Position numbers and translations under genes: made by a program. A stretch of 64,000 nucleotides of DNA from Diospyros lotus (lineage: Eukaryota; Streptophyta; Magnoliopsida; Ericales; Ebenaceae): positions 25,017,307 to 25,081,306 of the forward strand of contig NC_068343.1 of the NCBI RefSeq assembly GCF_014633365.1. Direction: 5' to 3'. Under the pieces are notes generated by a model that made no database searches, was not told the origin of the DNA, and saw only the letters and a program-made list of their open reading frames with translations. Each line of letters begins with the position of its first letter. The stretch's first letter is position 1. Shown one piece after another: positions 47,496 to 59,397 of this stretch.

Positions 47496-49832
47496 CTACT
47501 CTAAAGAAGATAAGGCGGCAGTAACACCGAAAGGGATGGAGTCCACATCCAAGTTCGGGAAATGTTCCATCGTATGCTTCTTCATATGTTCAAACCCACC
47601 CCGAAGGACTCCTTCCAACTCCGCAACATAGGCTTCAGATCTTCGAAAATCCTCGCGACCATTTTGAAAGGCGACGCGGGCATCCTTAAGTGCGGATTGG
47701 AGTTGGGTAGGGGCGGTGCGAAGGTCTTCCTTGCACCGAGAATAAGACTCCAATGCCTCGACTTGTCCCTTCTTGGCCTCCTTTAACTCTAGAGTGAGCT
47801 TCTTTATATTATCTTTAAGCAGGTCATTTGCTCTTTTTATGGCATTCGGTTCCTCCCCAAGTCTGGAGTTAGCTTGATGGACTTCTAGCATATTTCTCTG
47901 AGCCAACTCCAGATCCTCGCGAGCTTGAGCGTCGGCCTCATTGGCAAGTCTCGCTTCTTCTTGTGCCAGCTCGACTAATTTGGTGAGAATATATACGCTA
48001 TGCTCAAGATCTGTTAGTTTTGAAGAAAGCGACTCGAGCCCACGAAGCCTTTTAATCTCAGATTCCAAAGAGATAATTTGGGTTCGGAGCCTTGACTCTC
48101 GCCAAGCGATCGAATCTTGAAAACCTGAGAGGTTTTGAAGAACAGGGACAAAATCAAGATCAAGGCCTTTCAGTGTGAAAAGAATTCAAAATGAGAAGGG
48201 CGGATGGAAGCAAGTTACCTTGAGAATCTCGGCATAATAGTCTGGTTCGCTCGCAGTGGGAGAGGTGCTATAAATTGCCAAAACTTTAGCAGAAGCATCG
48301 GCCGCCTCAAAGGTAGAAGTCACCAGGGACAAGGGGGGGGGGGGGAGAGAGGTAGGCTCTACTCTTCGTTGCTTCGTCCTCCGAGCTATAATCTCTCTCG
48401 CCGACAGAGCGGAAGCCCCCTCCAGCAAAGCTTCTCCTGTTAATTCTGGGCGCCCTTCTAGTGCCAATGGTGTTAAGATCTTCTTGAAAACAGAAGGGAT
48501 AGGAATGCTAGGAGGCATTGAATGGGGCTTCGTACCTGTAAGAGGCCGACCACCTTGGGCCTGCGCCCTAGCTGTCTCCAGGACCTGAGAGATGGTCTCA
48601 GTGTCCTCGCTGGATGGGCTTTGTGTTGAGGCGGGGGCTGTTGTAGTGGATAGTTGAATGGGAGCAGGATCTTTCCTATTCCCGGGGACAGGTGATCCCA
48701 GGGAAGGGTCCTTCAAGCACGCTTCAGCACTGTCCTGGGGAGCCTCTTGGAAGGTTTGAGGGTCCCCTTCTGCCGCTTTTCTTAATCGAGACGACGTTGA
48801 AGATTTTATATTTTTAGTGCTCTTTGAGGTTGACTTGGGCAGTGCTGAGGGTTCGCGGCTTTGAGAAGATTTATGAGCCTTCTTAGAGTTCTTCTTACTT
48901 TTAGATTGAGCCAAGGGGCCCTTGCTCAAAGGGAAGTCCAAGACCACCCCCTCGGTAACGGGAGAGTAAGTTATCTCCCAAAGATTTTCAATTGTGGAAG
49001 AAATAACAACGAAGGTTAACACCTGATGGGAATGAAAAATGAGGAAGAAAGCGAAGGACGAAAACTTACAGTTTACACCGTCTAAGCTCGCCTTGGTAAG
49101 GGCCGGGTTAGAAAGCCATCCCTTTTCCCAGTTCCGACTGATCTTCATGAGCCTGTTGGCTAGTTCTTTGACGTCCTCGATGTTCAGACGTCTGTGCTTA
49201 GTATCTAAAGTCCACCCATTGCACACGAACCAAATTTCTTGAGAGAAGTTGGATGATCGGGGACGGACGAAGATGAAGCGCTCTTCCTAGTGGTCTGAGT
49301 CTTTCAATCCGCCAGATTGCATGAGTGTCGAGGCTTTGATTTCAAGTTAGAGGTGCTCTTTGGTGGCAAGGAGGAAACCCTCCATTATAATTCTAGGTGA
49401 AATAGAAATCCAACCGCCTGGGTCACGGTTGGTGGTGAAAAAACAATAAAAGAGTTCTCCCGTGGGTTCCACCTTGGTAGTGTGGCAGATGACGATGAAG
49501 CCCATCAGATATCGCCACTCGAAGGGAGAAAGTTTGGCAGGGACAATGGTAAGATGTTGGAGAAGTGACATGACCCACCCCCGAGGAGGTAGCCGAAAAC
49601 CCCGGTCAAAGGTGCACTTATAGATACAGAGTTAACCAATGACGGGATGGCACGCTCAAAAATGGGTGTTGAACTCAACCTCCCACTCGTCTGGAATCGC
49701 ATACTTCTCCTGAAATTGTTAACACTCTGTCTCACTCATCCATTGGCAGGGAATGGAGGCAGTAGGGTGTTTTTCCCACTCAACGAGCTCGATGTCAGTC
49801 GAGGTAAAACGTTTAGAGCCAGTGATCACCAT
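47496..49832 (-). pseudogene. Antisense gene of the Tat element (gypsy-type transposon protein with coiled coil)
   Basis: Encoded opposite to gag-pol. From ATG 49832 (MVITGSKRFTSTDIELVEWE) the frame has a stop at about 49720. The middle segment 49571-49347 reads WRYLMGFIVICHTTKVEPTG and resembles the plant domain called putative gypsy type transposon (Transposase_28). Then 49226-48186 carries a Lys/Ser/Pro-rich stretch including a Pro run from C13 (48333-48345). The last part, 48068-47496, is about 190 residues rich in Glu/Leu/Lys/Ala heptads, a coiled coil. Two introns fit: about 47 bases near 49023-49070 (GTAAGT...CATCAG) and about 90 bases near 48131-48221 (GTAACT...CTCTCAG). At the second one my junction leaves the coiled coil one base out of frame, so an indel is likely. 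Its function is unknown. Confidence 0.7.
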
Positions 49833-50237
49833 CGCAAAGAGATTGGACAAGGAGAATGAAGAAGATGCAGAGAAAAAGAGAACGCTCGATAGCACAACAA
49901 TAGATAAAAAGCTGAGGAGAGTCGGAAGAAAGAGTGAAAGAGTGAGAAACCCCTATTTAAACCATAGGGGTGGAAAGCCAAAGGGCAAGTAATGATGAGC
50001 ATTAACCACCCAAAATTGGCGTGGCTCGAGAGACGAAAAGGTTTGGACAACGCCTTGGGAAGAGATATGGCCATCAGAGCAAATCAATACCTGTGCCCTC
50101 CAAACGCACGTGGAAAAAGAAAAAAAGACACCTCAACCCTTCGGGCCCTGAAGACATTGATCCTCGGGATGAAGAGGAGTTGAGCTTCGGAGACTTCGAT
50201 ACTCCTAGAACCATTCGAGCCAAAGCGCTCAAGGAGT

Positions 50238-50257
50238 GGGGGGGGGGGGGGGGGAAG
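50238..50257 (+). other. Tat element polypurine tract (G17AAG)
   Basis: Seventeen G followed by AAG end directly at the 3' LTR start (50258). This is the expected primer site for plus-strand synthesis. A run of G this long is unusual and may have expanded by slippage. Confidence 0.8.
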
Positions 50258-50796
50258 TGTGAGGGGAATACCCTCGGGTCCATAATTACTCTAATGCCCT
50301 GAGCATGCAACCATTGACAGCAGCGCCACATGTCCGCTAAAGAGGTACCTCGCCTACGTTATCTTGCTTGGGTCTAAGGGGGGACACGTGGCAGGTATGT
50401 ATTTCCATGACAGTTGGTCGGATGATGGGCAAGGAAGTTTTCGAGCCCCTAATGATCAACCATCTTGCCTAGGATCATGGAGATAGAGGCTATCCATATC
50501 CTTTCGAAGGCGGTTGCGATTGTGGAGTCCTTATCAGCAAGATTCCGAGAAGTGCGGGATAGAGATCCCGAAGATCTCTATCCATGATCCTTATCTCAGC
50601 ACGAGGATAAAAGAAAAGGAAAGTGGGGAGGTAAGGGACCCCGACTTTTGATTTCTTGAGCATAGGGAATAATTTTGAGATGCTTAGTCTGGAAATCTGA
50701 CTTAATCGTCGGAGATAAACCAAGGGAACGAGTCCTCGTCTCCATTGCAGGTGTTCTAGTAAAGGCAGAGAAGGGTGATCGGCTACCGCATCATCA
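50258..50796 (+). repeat. Tat element 3' LTR
   Basis: Starts TGTGAGGGG (one base shorter than the 5' LTR start) and ends CATCATCA, followed by the duplicated ACTTT. Confidence 0.9.
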
Positions 50797-50801
50797 ACTT
50801 T

Positions 50802-50986
50802 ATAAGAAAAACTTAAAAATGGAGCACTACTTTCAATCGTTTTTGATCAGGAAATGATATCCCATACACTCTTTGTAAACTTTCACAATCTTTATTTCCC
50901 ACTTAATATGCTGATGAAGCCTGAAGATTAGATACATAAATAACAGAGATAAAATGCTTACAGATAAAATAGAACATGAACAGAAA

Positions 50987-51031
<45 letters not shown>

Positions 51032-52789
51032 TTCCAATAGAAGAATCTCAAAAATTATTTTCAAAGAAAATAGAAGGGAGGCACCTGAATCTATGATTCT
51101 AATGAATCTACCTATTGGCTATTTAAGATGGATATTTGGGTGAGGATTTGAATAACTGAACCACAAATCGAAATGATGAACAGATTTAGCGGTGAGAAAG
51201 GGAATGACGGTGGGAACGGTGGCGGAGGAAGGGAGAGAGGGCTAGAGCGGCGGCGTTGGGAGGCGACTGCGGTGCAGCGACGTTGGCGGTGGGGATCGAT
51301 GATGGTAGTGGGTGTGGCGGGAGGGGGAGAGAGAGAAAATGAGAGAGGGTGAGAGATTGGGTTTGGGATTTTTTTTTGGGGAGGGGGGGATGATTTTGGC
51401 CAGGGAAAGAGGTAGGGGATTTGGGGGATGATTTTGAGGGGCACCCGAGGAGGGGGGGATTTGTGAGAGGGGAGAGGGGGTGAGTTAGGGTTGGAGATTT
51501 GGGGAAGAAGGCGAGGGATCTCTCGCCCATATTTTTTGTTTTTTTATTATTATTTTTAAAATATTTATTTGTTAAATACAAATAAAATAATTTATAAAAA
51601 TAAATGTTTAGTGTTTTAATATTACATTAACGGCCAAAATTAAAGTCGTAGTTAGTTTTTGCTAAATAATATTTTATTATTTTCAATATTTCTAATTAAT
51701 ATTAGTTCTAATTAAAAATTTAGCGTTGGAGGCCATAACAGAACTCGAAGTGGTATATATAAAAAAAAATCCCTTAAAAATTCTTTTGATAAAAATGAGA
51801 TGTCGTCTATGAAGACCACAACTTCATTAAACCTTAAGACCTTGAAATGGCATGATGATGTATCGACCGTATAAAGATAATCTAGTCTTAATAATGGAAA
51901 AAATAAGATTGAAAAATATGAAACAAGAAGAGAGAATTGCAAAGAATACAAGTACAAGAGAACACAAAGATTAACTCCTCATTATAACCGAATCAAAACT
52001 AGAAGAGAGAATTGTTGAGTTTGGATATATCATAGTGAAACAAGAAAAAGAGTTGTAGAGTTCGGATATATATAGCTGAATCCGACCCGACATGGTGGCA
52101 GAAAACTCGACAAACAGGCCATAAAAATCGATCGCGAATTCTAGAAAGCAACACCAGAAATGCCACGCGAATGCTGGAAAGATATTTCAGTTGGGACCGT
52201 GACAACCCTTGAGGAAAATTCGGAGATGCGTGGAGGAAAAATTGGAAAGCTGTTTCGGATAAAAGCAAAAAAATTAATATTTATTTTAAAAATGTAATTA
52301 TAATATAAATTTAATAATTATAATAAATTAGTTTAATATATTATATTTTTAAATTAGTTTAATATAATATAAATGGGTTTAATGTATTATATTTTTAATA
52401 TTATGTTATTTTAATTTTTTTTGTACTATTTCTTTTTTACTCACTTGACTGTATGTAGCTTTGCCCATGTGGCTAAATTGGTTTAAAATAAAAATTTATT
52501 TATTTGCTCACCTTGATTGTACATAACTGAACTCGGACCGTAATATTAATGTTATTTGAGATTTTTTTCTTAATTTTGAAAACTTTTAATAAAAATTAAA
52601 AATAATATTTTATTAAAAATTTTAAAAATAATTTTTTTAATGAAAATTTAAATTTACTAAAAAATAAATATTATTTTATTATTTTTCAATATTTCTAATT
52701 ATTATTTTATTATTTTATTTTTCTAGTGTTTCTTTTATAATTTGTTAATATGTTTGTTAGGATATTTAATTAATATTGGGGCTGAAAAT
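50802..52789. other. CACTA internal DNA, right part
   Basis: No transposase exon recognised. Includes an AAT microsatellite (about 50990-51030) and a G-rich block 51180-51520 with no motif in any frame, which resembles the G-rich core of the Tourist-like element. It ends in GGATCTCTCGCCCAT. The stretches 51540-51720 and 52260-52790 are strongly AT-rich. Confidence 0.45.
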
Positions 52790-53360
52790 TTATGATAAAA
52801 TATTATAATAAAATATTTTTGTTACTACATGTCTTTTATTTTTTATTATGACAAAATATTTTAAATTTTTTTGTCACCAGATTATTATTTTTAATACTTA
52901 ACATGACATATTTTTATGAAAAATTAAATTTAATAAAATTATTTTTGTCACAAAACATTGAATTTCTTGTGACGTACACATTTTTGTCATATTTTGTTTA
53001 TAATACTATGTTGTGACAAACTATTTTTGTTATAAAAATTATTACTTATTGTGACTAAAAAATTTTGTAATTACATCTTATATAATTAAATATTGTGATA
53101 AAATTATTTTCTCATATTATGTAAGTTGAATTGGAGCAAAAAATTTGGCGCCAACTTGATGTGACAAAAATTATTTTGTCATTATAAATTATCTATATCA
53201 CTATATTATGACAATAATTTGTGAAAATATTGTTTGTCACAACATTACTCACTTTTTGAATTTGGCATGAGAAAACTCTATTTTGTCACAATTTTGTCAC
53301 AAAAAAAGATATTTTTCGTGATAAAATTTAATCTATCGCAATTATTTTTATCACAATATA
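52790..53360. repeat. Right subterminal repeat array of the CACTA element
   Basis: Repeated TTTTGTCACAA, TTGTGACGT and TTGTGACAAA motifs in both orientations, ending 15 to 20 bases from the terminus. Matches the left array in motif and density. Confidence 0.8.
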
Positions 53361-53376
53361 CTAAATTTCTTGTAGT

Positions 53377-54243
53377 TGCTGCTTGCTCTGGCTACTTCTG
53401 GCCGTCCTCGCAGCTACCTCTTGCCACCAGCTTTAGTTCCCAGCTTTCCGTCGATCTCCTCAAGCTCTCAGCCACTCTTTTTTTCTGCAACTCTAGGCCA
53501 TTTGCTTCCATTTCCATCCTTCCTCCTTTCTTTTTCGTTTCTTTTCTCTATTTATAGAGAAACCACCGACTCAAACCATCACTCCTTGAAGCCCACTTAC
53601 AGCAAAACTTAATCCTTAAGTTTGCTTTCCACTTGCACCACTTGCTGAAGATGAATCTGAAAGCTCCACCTTGCACACACGCACGCTGTATTATATATAT
53701 TATATAACTACTTATATAATACACCAATATATAAGGGAAATTACACTTTTAATCCCCATATTTTATCTTACTTTCACTTGGGCAATTCCCTTATTGTAAC
53801 TATGCCCTCAAACATCAAATTAATTTGCATAACGATATTGAAAACGCGAAATTAATAACCCAAGATTACTTGATAAAGACGATTCCGCCCTAGTGTCTTC
53901 ACCGGGCTATTGTTTCATCCCGAAACCACCTCAGGGCTGTTCGTTAGGAAAAAATGAAACCTCCTCAGGGTTCCGTTGATTCCTTGGATGTCCCCTATAA
54001 CGATTCGATTTTTCAGCCTGAACTGAAGCTGTCTCAGTTTCGATTTCTTTTTAATACCATAAATCCTATCTCAGAACACTCGTCAATTCCATATAATTGT
54101 CTCAGTTCCAGAACACTCCCTGCAGTCGATTTGGTACCGATATCTGTAAGGGATTATATTTAAACCCCAAATCTTTTAAAAATTTCACCTAAGGCCCAAG
54201 TTAAAATTACTCTTGAGTCCTTTGAAAATTCCCAAGTATTATA
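53377..54243 (-). repeat. LARD-2 3' LTR, proximal part
   Basis: Matches 60679-61574. Its outer end is TATAATACT on the minus strand where the other LTR has TGTAATACC, so the start has decayed. Confidence 0.85.
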
Positions 54244-55667
54244 TTCACCATTCCTTAAAGAAATTTCGTCCTCGAAATTCGTATATGACTAATCAAGTAA
54301 CTAAGACAAAACATAGCTCATTTCCTAGATACCTCAATCACATACTGTTTCAACCTTAACAAATACCCTAGTTTGCATTATTTACATGTCTAATGCCTAT
54401 GAGCATGCCATGTCATTTCCAAAATTTCCCGTTGTAGCTCATCACAAGTGATCACACTTATCCCAAATTTATTCCATGAGTCTATTATGAAAATATATCA
54501 TCAACAATTCTCGATCACCAACAATAACAACTCATATTTCTTGTCCAAACATGGTCCAAATACATAATTCCTAAGATCCATAAATGCTTATGATGCATTG
54601 GTTAAACCCAAAGGCATCATCGATTGCTTACTTTCACCATAGCATGATCTGTACATCATTTTAGGATGGTTTCATTCCCTTTCCCTCAATTGACAATACC
54701 TTGATTGCACATTAACTTTAGAAATAATATCTTAGCCTCTTGTAACTAGTCAAGCAAGTCGTCAATTCGAGTCTATCAAGAATGCAGTTTTTTTCCTATG
54801 GTAACCTGACATCCTGGCATGTTACTAAAACACCATCCATCAATCACGACTAATTTGTCTCAACATAGTATTCCCATTTTGTTCTAATTCATTATTCATA
54901 TTACCATAAAAACATCATTCCATAATTACACTGTTAACTAGAGCACTAGATCCATATGTCATTCGTGGCATCTCACCCTAGTACCGCTAAATGCTCTATC
55001 TCAACTAAACGGTGCTTTCCATATCCATCTCGCGTGAGAAAAATTTCACTATTAAGTTAAACAAGGTCTCTGTCATCCCTGATTCTAGGAACAAATTTTA
55101 CTCGTTCTCTACTAGGTAATTTAGTTCTCACACAACTACCTTAAATGGAAACCCTTATAGGACAACTTTTGATTTCCACTGGGTCGTTGGCAACACCTAG
55201 CATACTCTTACAGCTTAGTCTACTGTCTCATAACCCAAATAAAATTTTCATAATGGAACTGAAAACTCACATCTTCCTTTGCAAAAACTCATTCATATGC
55301 TTTCTCAAATCAAAGCATGTCTCTAGAGAAGAAAAACACTTTTGATTACTTATCAACATATAACTTACCATATCTTCATGTTGGCTTCGTATCATTTTAA
55401 AGATCAACTCATGTTTTCACGAGTACCAAGGTATACCTACCATTGCTCCAACCTTTTTATATCACCAAGGCAAGGTTCGAGACAATTTAAATTGAAGTCA
55501 ATTGCTCACAATTCCTAGGGTGTGTAATAATAGGCACACGAAATTGAAAGTCCAATCAGTAACCAGAATTAAATCCCTCACTAAAGCCATATCCGAGAAA
55601 AAATCGTTCCACCACTTGCTTAATCAAGGAAACATATTTCCTAAGCAAATCCACAACACATGCCTAT

Positions 55668-56670
55668 TGATAGCGCGCATATTTTATATTATTTATCCTT
55701 CTTATTCCATCTTCATTGTACTCTATTTAGGTTATTTCATTTGTCTTGTGTTTATTTTATTTTATTGGGCTTCACACTATTTTTATTCTTTTTTGGCAGA
55801 TTTGGGCTGCAGATTTGAGCTATTTCGATAGAGACGTAAGTGGGCTTCGCAAGGTGGACGGACATCGAGTTTGAAAGAGGCAACCATACTTCATTATGGG
55901 TTATGGGCAAATTTAGAATCCATTAGGCCCTTTTTAATTAATTAAATTATGGGCCATATGTAATAAAAAAACCCTAAGCCCATTTAGCCTAGGTTTTTCT
56001 TTTCCAAAACCATATAAATAAGAGCTAGCTAAGAGGCATTAGTGTGGCCGATTTTGGAGGATTCTCACGGTTTCAACTTAGAAGCTATGGAAGGCTAATT
56101 CGCTTGTAATCTGCTACATTCCCGTACCCCTTGCCCGGTTTGAGTCTCTGTCATATAGTCGAATCTGGTTTGGAACTCGATTCTCATGTTTTTATTGATG
56201 ATTTCGTTTCTTTTCCTTTTCTAAGTTTATGTATGTTTCTTTTACGCGGTTGTGTGAATGCATGCATGATCTTTGGATGGGTTTAATTGACGTGCTCGAT
56301 TGAGGCTTTGATTAGAAAGAAACGGTATATTATAAATTGTTTGAGCGATTGCTCGTTTTGATTTAATCTTTTACGATTGTAGAAGAGTTTTTCAAAAGAA
56401 AAAGAATCAAACCAAACAGATTATTTTCATAAGTGAGACGGGGATTACCGTGGTAAGGAGGTAGGGTTTGTAGCGGGTTACGTTTTAGTTGGTCGAGAAT
56501 TCATCTTTGTTTCATTCTTGAGCGTTTTTAAGTTCGATTTTCATCACAACCCCCCCTCCCTCGTTTAATCTTGTTTTGATAGTTCATTGACAGTTCGTTG
56601 GGAGACGACCTGGGGAGCATCCTAGCTGCAAACCAGTCCTAATACATACACTAATCTGGTCGGTTCGACA
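55668..56670 (+). mobile_element. Probable solo LTR inside LARD-2
   Basis: Begins TGATAGCGCGCAT and ends CTGGTCGGTTCGACA, with a shared plant LTR phrase GTTGGGAGACGACCTGGGG near 56600. A TATA box (TATAAATAAG, 56012-56021) gives plus orientation. Its base composition differs from the C-rich surroundings. The flanks (CCTAT and GCCTC) do not form a clean duplication, so the limits may be off by a base or two. Confidence 0.6.
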
Positions 56671-59383
56671 GCCTCGATCACCTATACTAAGGATCATTCC
56701 ACTCATGGTTACGACCTACCTCCACCTATGAACACAATCACAATTTCACCACAACTCCTGAATTCCCATGCCCACTCATCACATAATAGTAGCCATAACT
56801 TCATGAGTTTTGTCATAGGTGTAATTATCCCAGAGAACCTTTCCAAAAAATCTCTGATAACAGCTCGCCAAACATTATTTTTTTGCTCGAGATCACATTT
56901 TTTCTCGATTCTCTTTTGATAATCATAGTCCACAAGGAAAATATCCGGGTTAACTCCAAGCCTTCAACCTTTTCATAAATGATTAGGGATTCTACTAAAA
57001 TGCTCCGACCCTTAGTAACTTGGACTCTAATCCATACATAATAGCCATGTTACCGCCTAAACTTTAGCATCTGACCGTCTCCACAATTCACTGTATTGCT
57101 CCGACTTATGGGTATCACACCCCAAAATTGCGAGCCAACCACCAGTCCTTTACCTTAGTCCTTAGGCTCAGATCCGTTTTTACAGACCACACACCCATGG
57201 TGTTATTGTTATGCTAGAATTCCTTGTCCCACCTCCTTGAGCTGTAGTGGTTTTACCCATACTAGTCCAAATCCCTAATCTCTTGGATTCATAATTTTTC
57301 TTTTCTAGAGTAACACTTAATCGTATTGTGCATCCTTGTCCTAACCAATTCTAAGACTTCGGATTTCTTTCCCACAATCTAATCTCTTTTACTTTCCAAA
57401 TTTATCACGCACATGATGGAACCTCACGCTTCTATTTCTACTCTTACAGACATTTATAATTTGTTAAACATTCCAATATCAACTAAAATTCCTCTAAGAT
57501 TATTAGAAGTCCGTCCAATTTCATTTTATCATATTTCGAATTTATACTAGATCGTGTAACCATATTCTCTTATAGACTTACGTCACAACCATATGCTCAG
57601 TCCATCACAAAATTGGTTTAGAACTTCCGCACTCCTTATATGCTTCTGGCATCTCATTTCACAATTGACTTTCAACTTGACTTTTACCTTTATGGGTCAT
57701 TCTTTCAACCAATCCATCTTATTTCTCTCCTTGGATCTATTAGGGTCAACTCCAATGTTTTAAGATCTAATCACTATATCATGTTTTAAGATATCTTTAC
57801 GAGCCTATCAATTTTAGAAAATCCCATCTCATTGCTTGGTGCCTTAAAACTCAAGCCAAGACCTTTATAATTACCCCTTGGTCCTTGACAATCATCATGC
57901 TAATTATGTGTTTTATAAAGACTTGCCATTCATACGACCCTTTGTGTGCATAATTTTTTATCTGGCTGTCGCACACCTTGCTAACTATTTTCTTCTGAGT
58001 TTGAACCTTCCTAAATCAACTAGGGTCATTTCAAGCTTTAGATGTAATCACCTCCTCAGGTCGAAATATCATTTTATCTCCAAGTCTGTACAGTACGTGT
58101 AAATTTTCCTTAGAAATATCAAACTCAAACTCGAAATTCTCTTATCCCAAAACCTTTTTAATCTCCAAGATTTGTCCTAAATCACAAATCTCTAATTTAT
58201 CATTTATCCTTATATCATTTACAATCCCCAAAATCATCAAGTAAGGTTTCATTCTGCAAATCCTTTATAAGCCAAAAGATTCTTTCTAATTCCCAACTAA
58301 AGGGAAAATTATAATCTTCAAACATATAGATTCCACGTTTGATCCCTTAATAATTTTTTGTCGCAACTTGACCCTAACTGTAGCCAATTTACGATCGTTC
58401 CCTCTTTGTCTAGTAGTGACCATTTGTAAGGAAACAAATTGAGATCACGCTCCAAGATTTCACTCAAAAGGAAAATTTCATTGCTAGTCAAACATGTTAC
58501 CCAAATCTCCAGTTACTACTTAAGAAAACTTCTAAACACTCAATATCCAACAAAACGAGAATTCGATCTTTAGTTGATTTTGGTTCATTTTCTTCTTCTA
58601 AGGATCAGACGACTTCCAAATTCAAGTGTCATTCCTAGTCATGTCATCTCCAGACTCCTTTGTTGGTCCATCTTGGTCATCATAGGACCCAATCGGTTCA
58701 TTTTCCTCATCTGATCCTAGGTCAATGTCCTCGACAAAGTTCCCAATATCATCCTAAAATATTATCTTCGTTCGTTCATATCTGAAGAATATACCTAGTA
58801 AGTCATCAATACCATTATTGTACTGACTAAATCAAAGGACATCACTATTTCAAGTATACAAACTTGCTAGTTCTATCAAAGCTCTTGATCTCAACCTCAA
58901 GATTTACAATGGCTTCTAACAACAAACCATTCTCATTTTCCCACGTCATTTGGCAAGTTCTCTCAGCCTTACCTCGTTAGAATATGACATAACCATTATT
59001 ATCAACACATCCCAATCGGGAAGTAACTAAGACAATTCACAAAAATTCTTTCAAGATATTATACTAGGCTTCAAATCGTACCGAATCACAAAATATTCAT
59101 CCTTCAAACAATGCTTTTAATCATATAAATATGTCCTTAGTTACTGGCTCTCTTTCTTATTGCCAATTGGTGTGCCCAATGTGTGAATATCACTTGGTCG
59201 GTAATTCCTGTCACTGAAAATAGATTCTAGTTTAGAAAACTCAAATTCCATATTTCTCAAGTTCGCATCTTAGATTTACTAGGATTCAACAGTCCTATTC
59301 TAAGTTCTCTAACTAATAATTCTACTTAATCCTCATTCAACTGAGTATCTTAAACACATTCTAGGTAACTTAATCAACCTAGA

Positions 59384-59395
59384 GCTCTGATACCA
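59384..59395 (-). other. LARD-2 primer-binding site
   Basis: Minus-strand TGGTATCAGAGC two bases after the 5' LTR; complementary to initiator tRNA-Met. Confidence 0.9.
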
Positions 59396-59397
59396 AT

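Larger units (their letters stand above)
40864..50796 (+). mobile_element. Tat-type Ty3/gypsy element, full length, inactive
   Basis: LTRs 40864-41396 and 50258-50796 start TG and end CATCATCA. ACTTT flanks the element on both sides (40859-40863 and 50797-50801). The 5' LTR is followed by a primer-binding site, the 3' LTR preceded by G17AAG. Gag and pol run in order protease, reverse transcriptase, RNase H, second RNase H, integrase; the second RNase H, the 3' tandem array and the antisense frame are typical of the Tat clade (Retand/Ogre relatives). The LTRs are around 90% identical by eye, so the insertion is not recent. Stops and frameshifts occur in every domain. Confidence 0.9.
37827..53376. 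mobile_element. CACTA (En/Spm-type) element, non-autonomous, 15.5 kb with nested insertions
   Basis: The left end reads CACTACAAGAATTTTT. The right end is TTTCTTGTAGT, whose complement ACTACAAGAAA matches after the first base; the terminal G expected at the right end is missing or changed. Both termini lead into about 500-650 bases dense in GTGACAAA/TTGTCACAA motifs (37850-38500 and 52790-53360), as expected for subterminal binding sites of CACTA proteins. The flanks join to restore one LARD-2 LTR, proving the limits. A 3-base duplication is not recoverable (TAA left, TGC right). After subtracting the MITE and the Tat element about 4.7 kb remains, with no transposase recognised, so the element needed a helper. 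Confidence 0.85.
54244..59397 (-). other. LARD-2 internal region, non-coding
   Basis: Next to the 3' LTR (54250-54283) lies GAGGACGAAATTTCTTTAAG on the minus strand, a decayed polypurine tract, with the same upstream phrase as LARD-1. The primer-binding site TGGTATCAGAGC is at 59395-59384 (minus). No gag or pol is recognisable on either strand. The stretch 57065-57185 aligns to 31730-31870 of LARD-1. The solo LTR at 55668-56670 was inserted later. Short plus-strand frames (for example 53954-54163, 57878-58102) have no motif. Confidence 0.6.

Noticed and set aside
51186..51581. 131-residue Pro/Ser-rich minus frame
   Set aside because: Low-complexity G-rich DNA inside the CACTA element; no motif, and a neighbouring frame is equally open.
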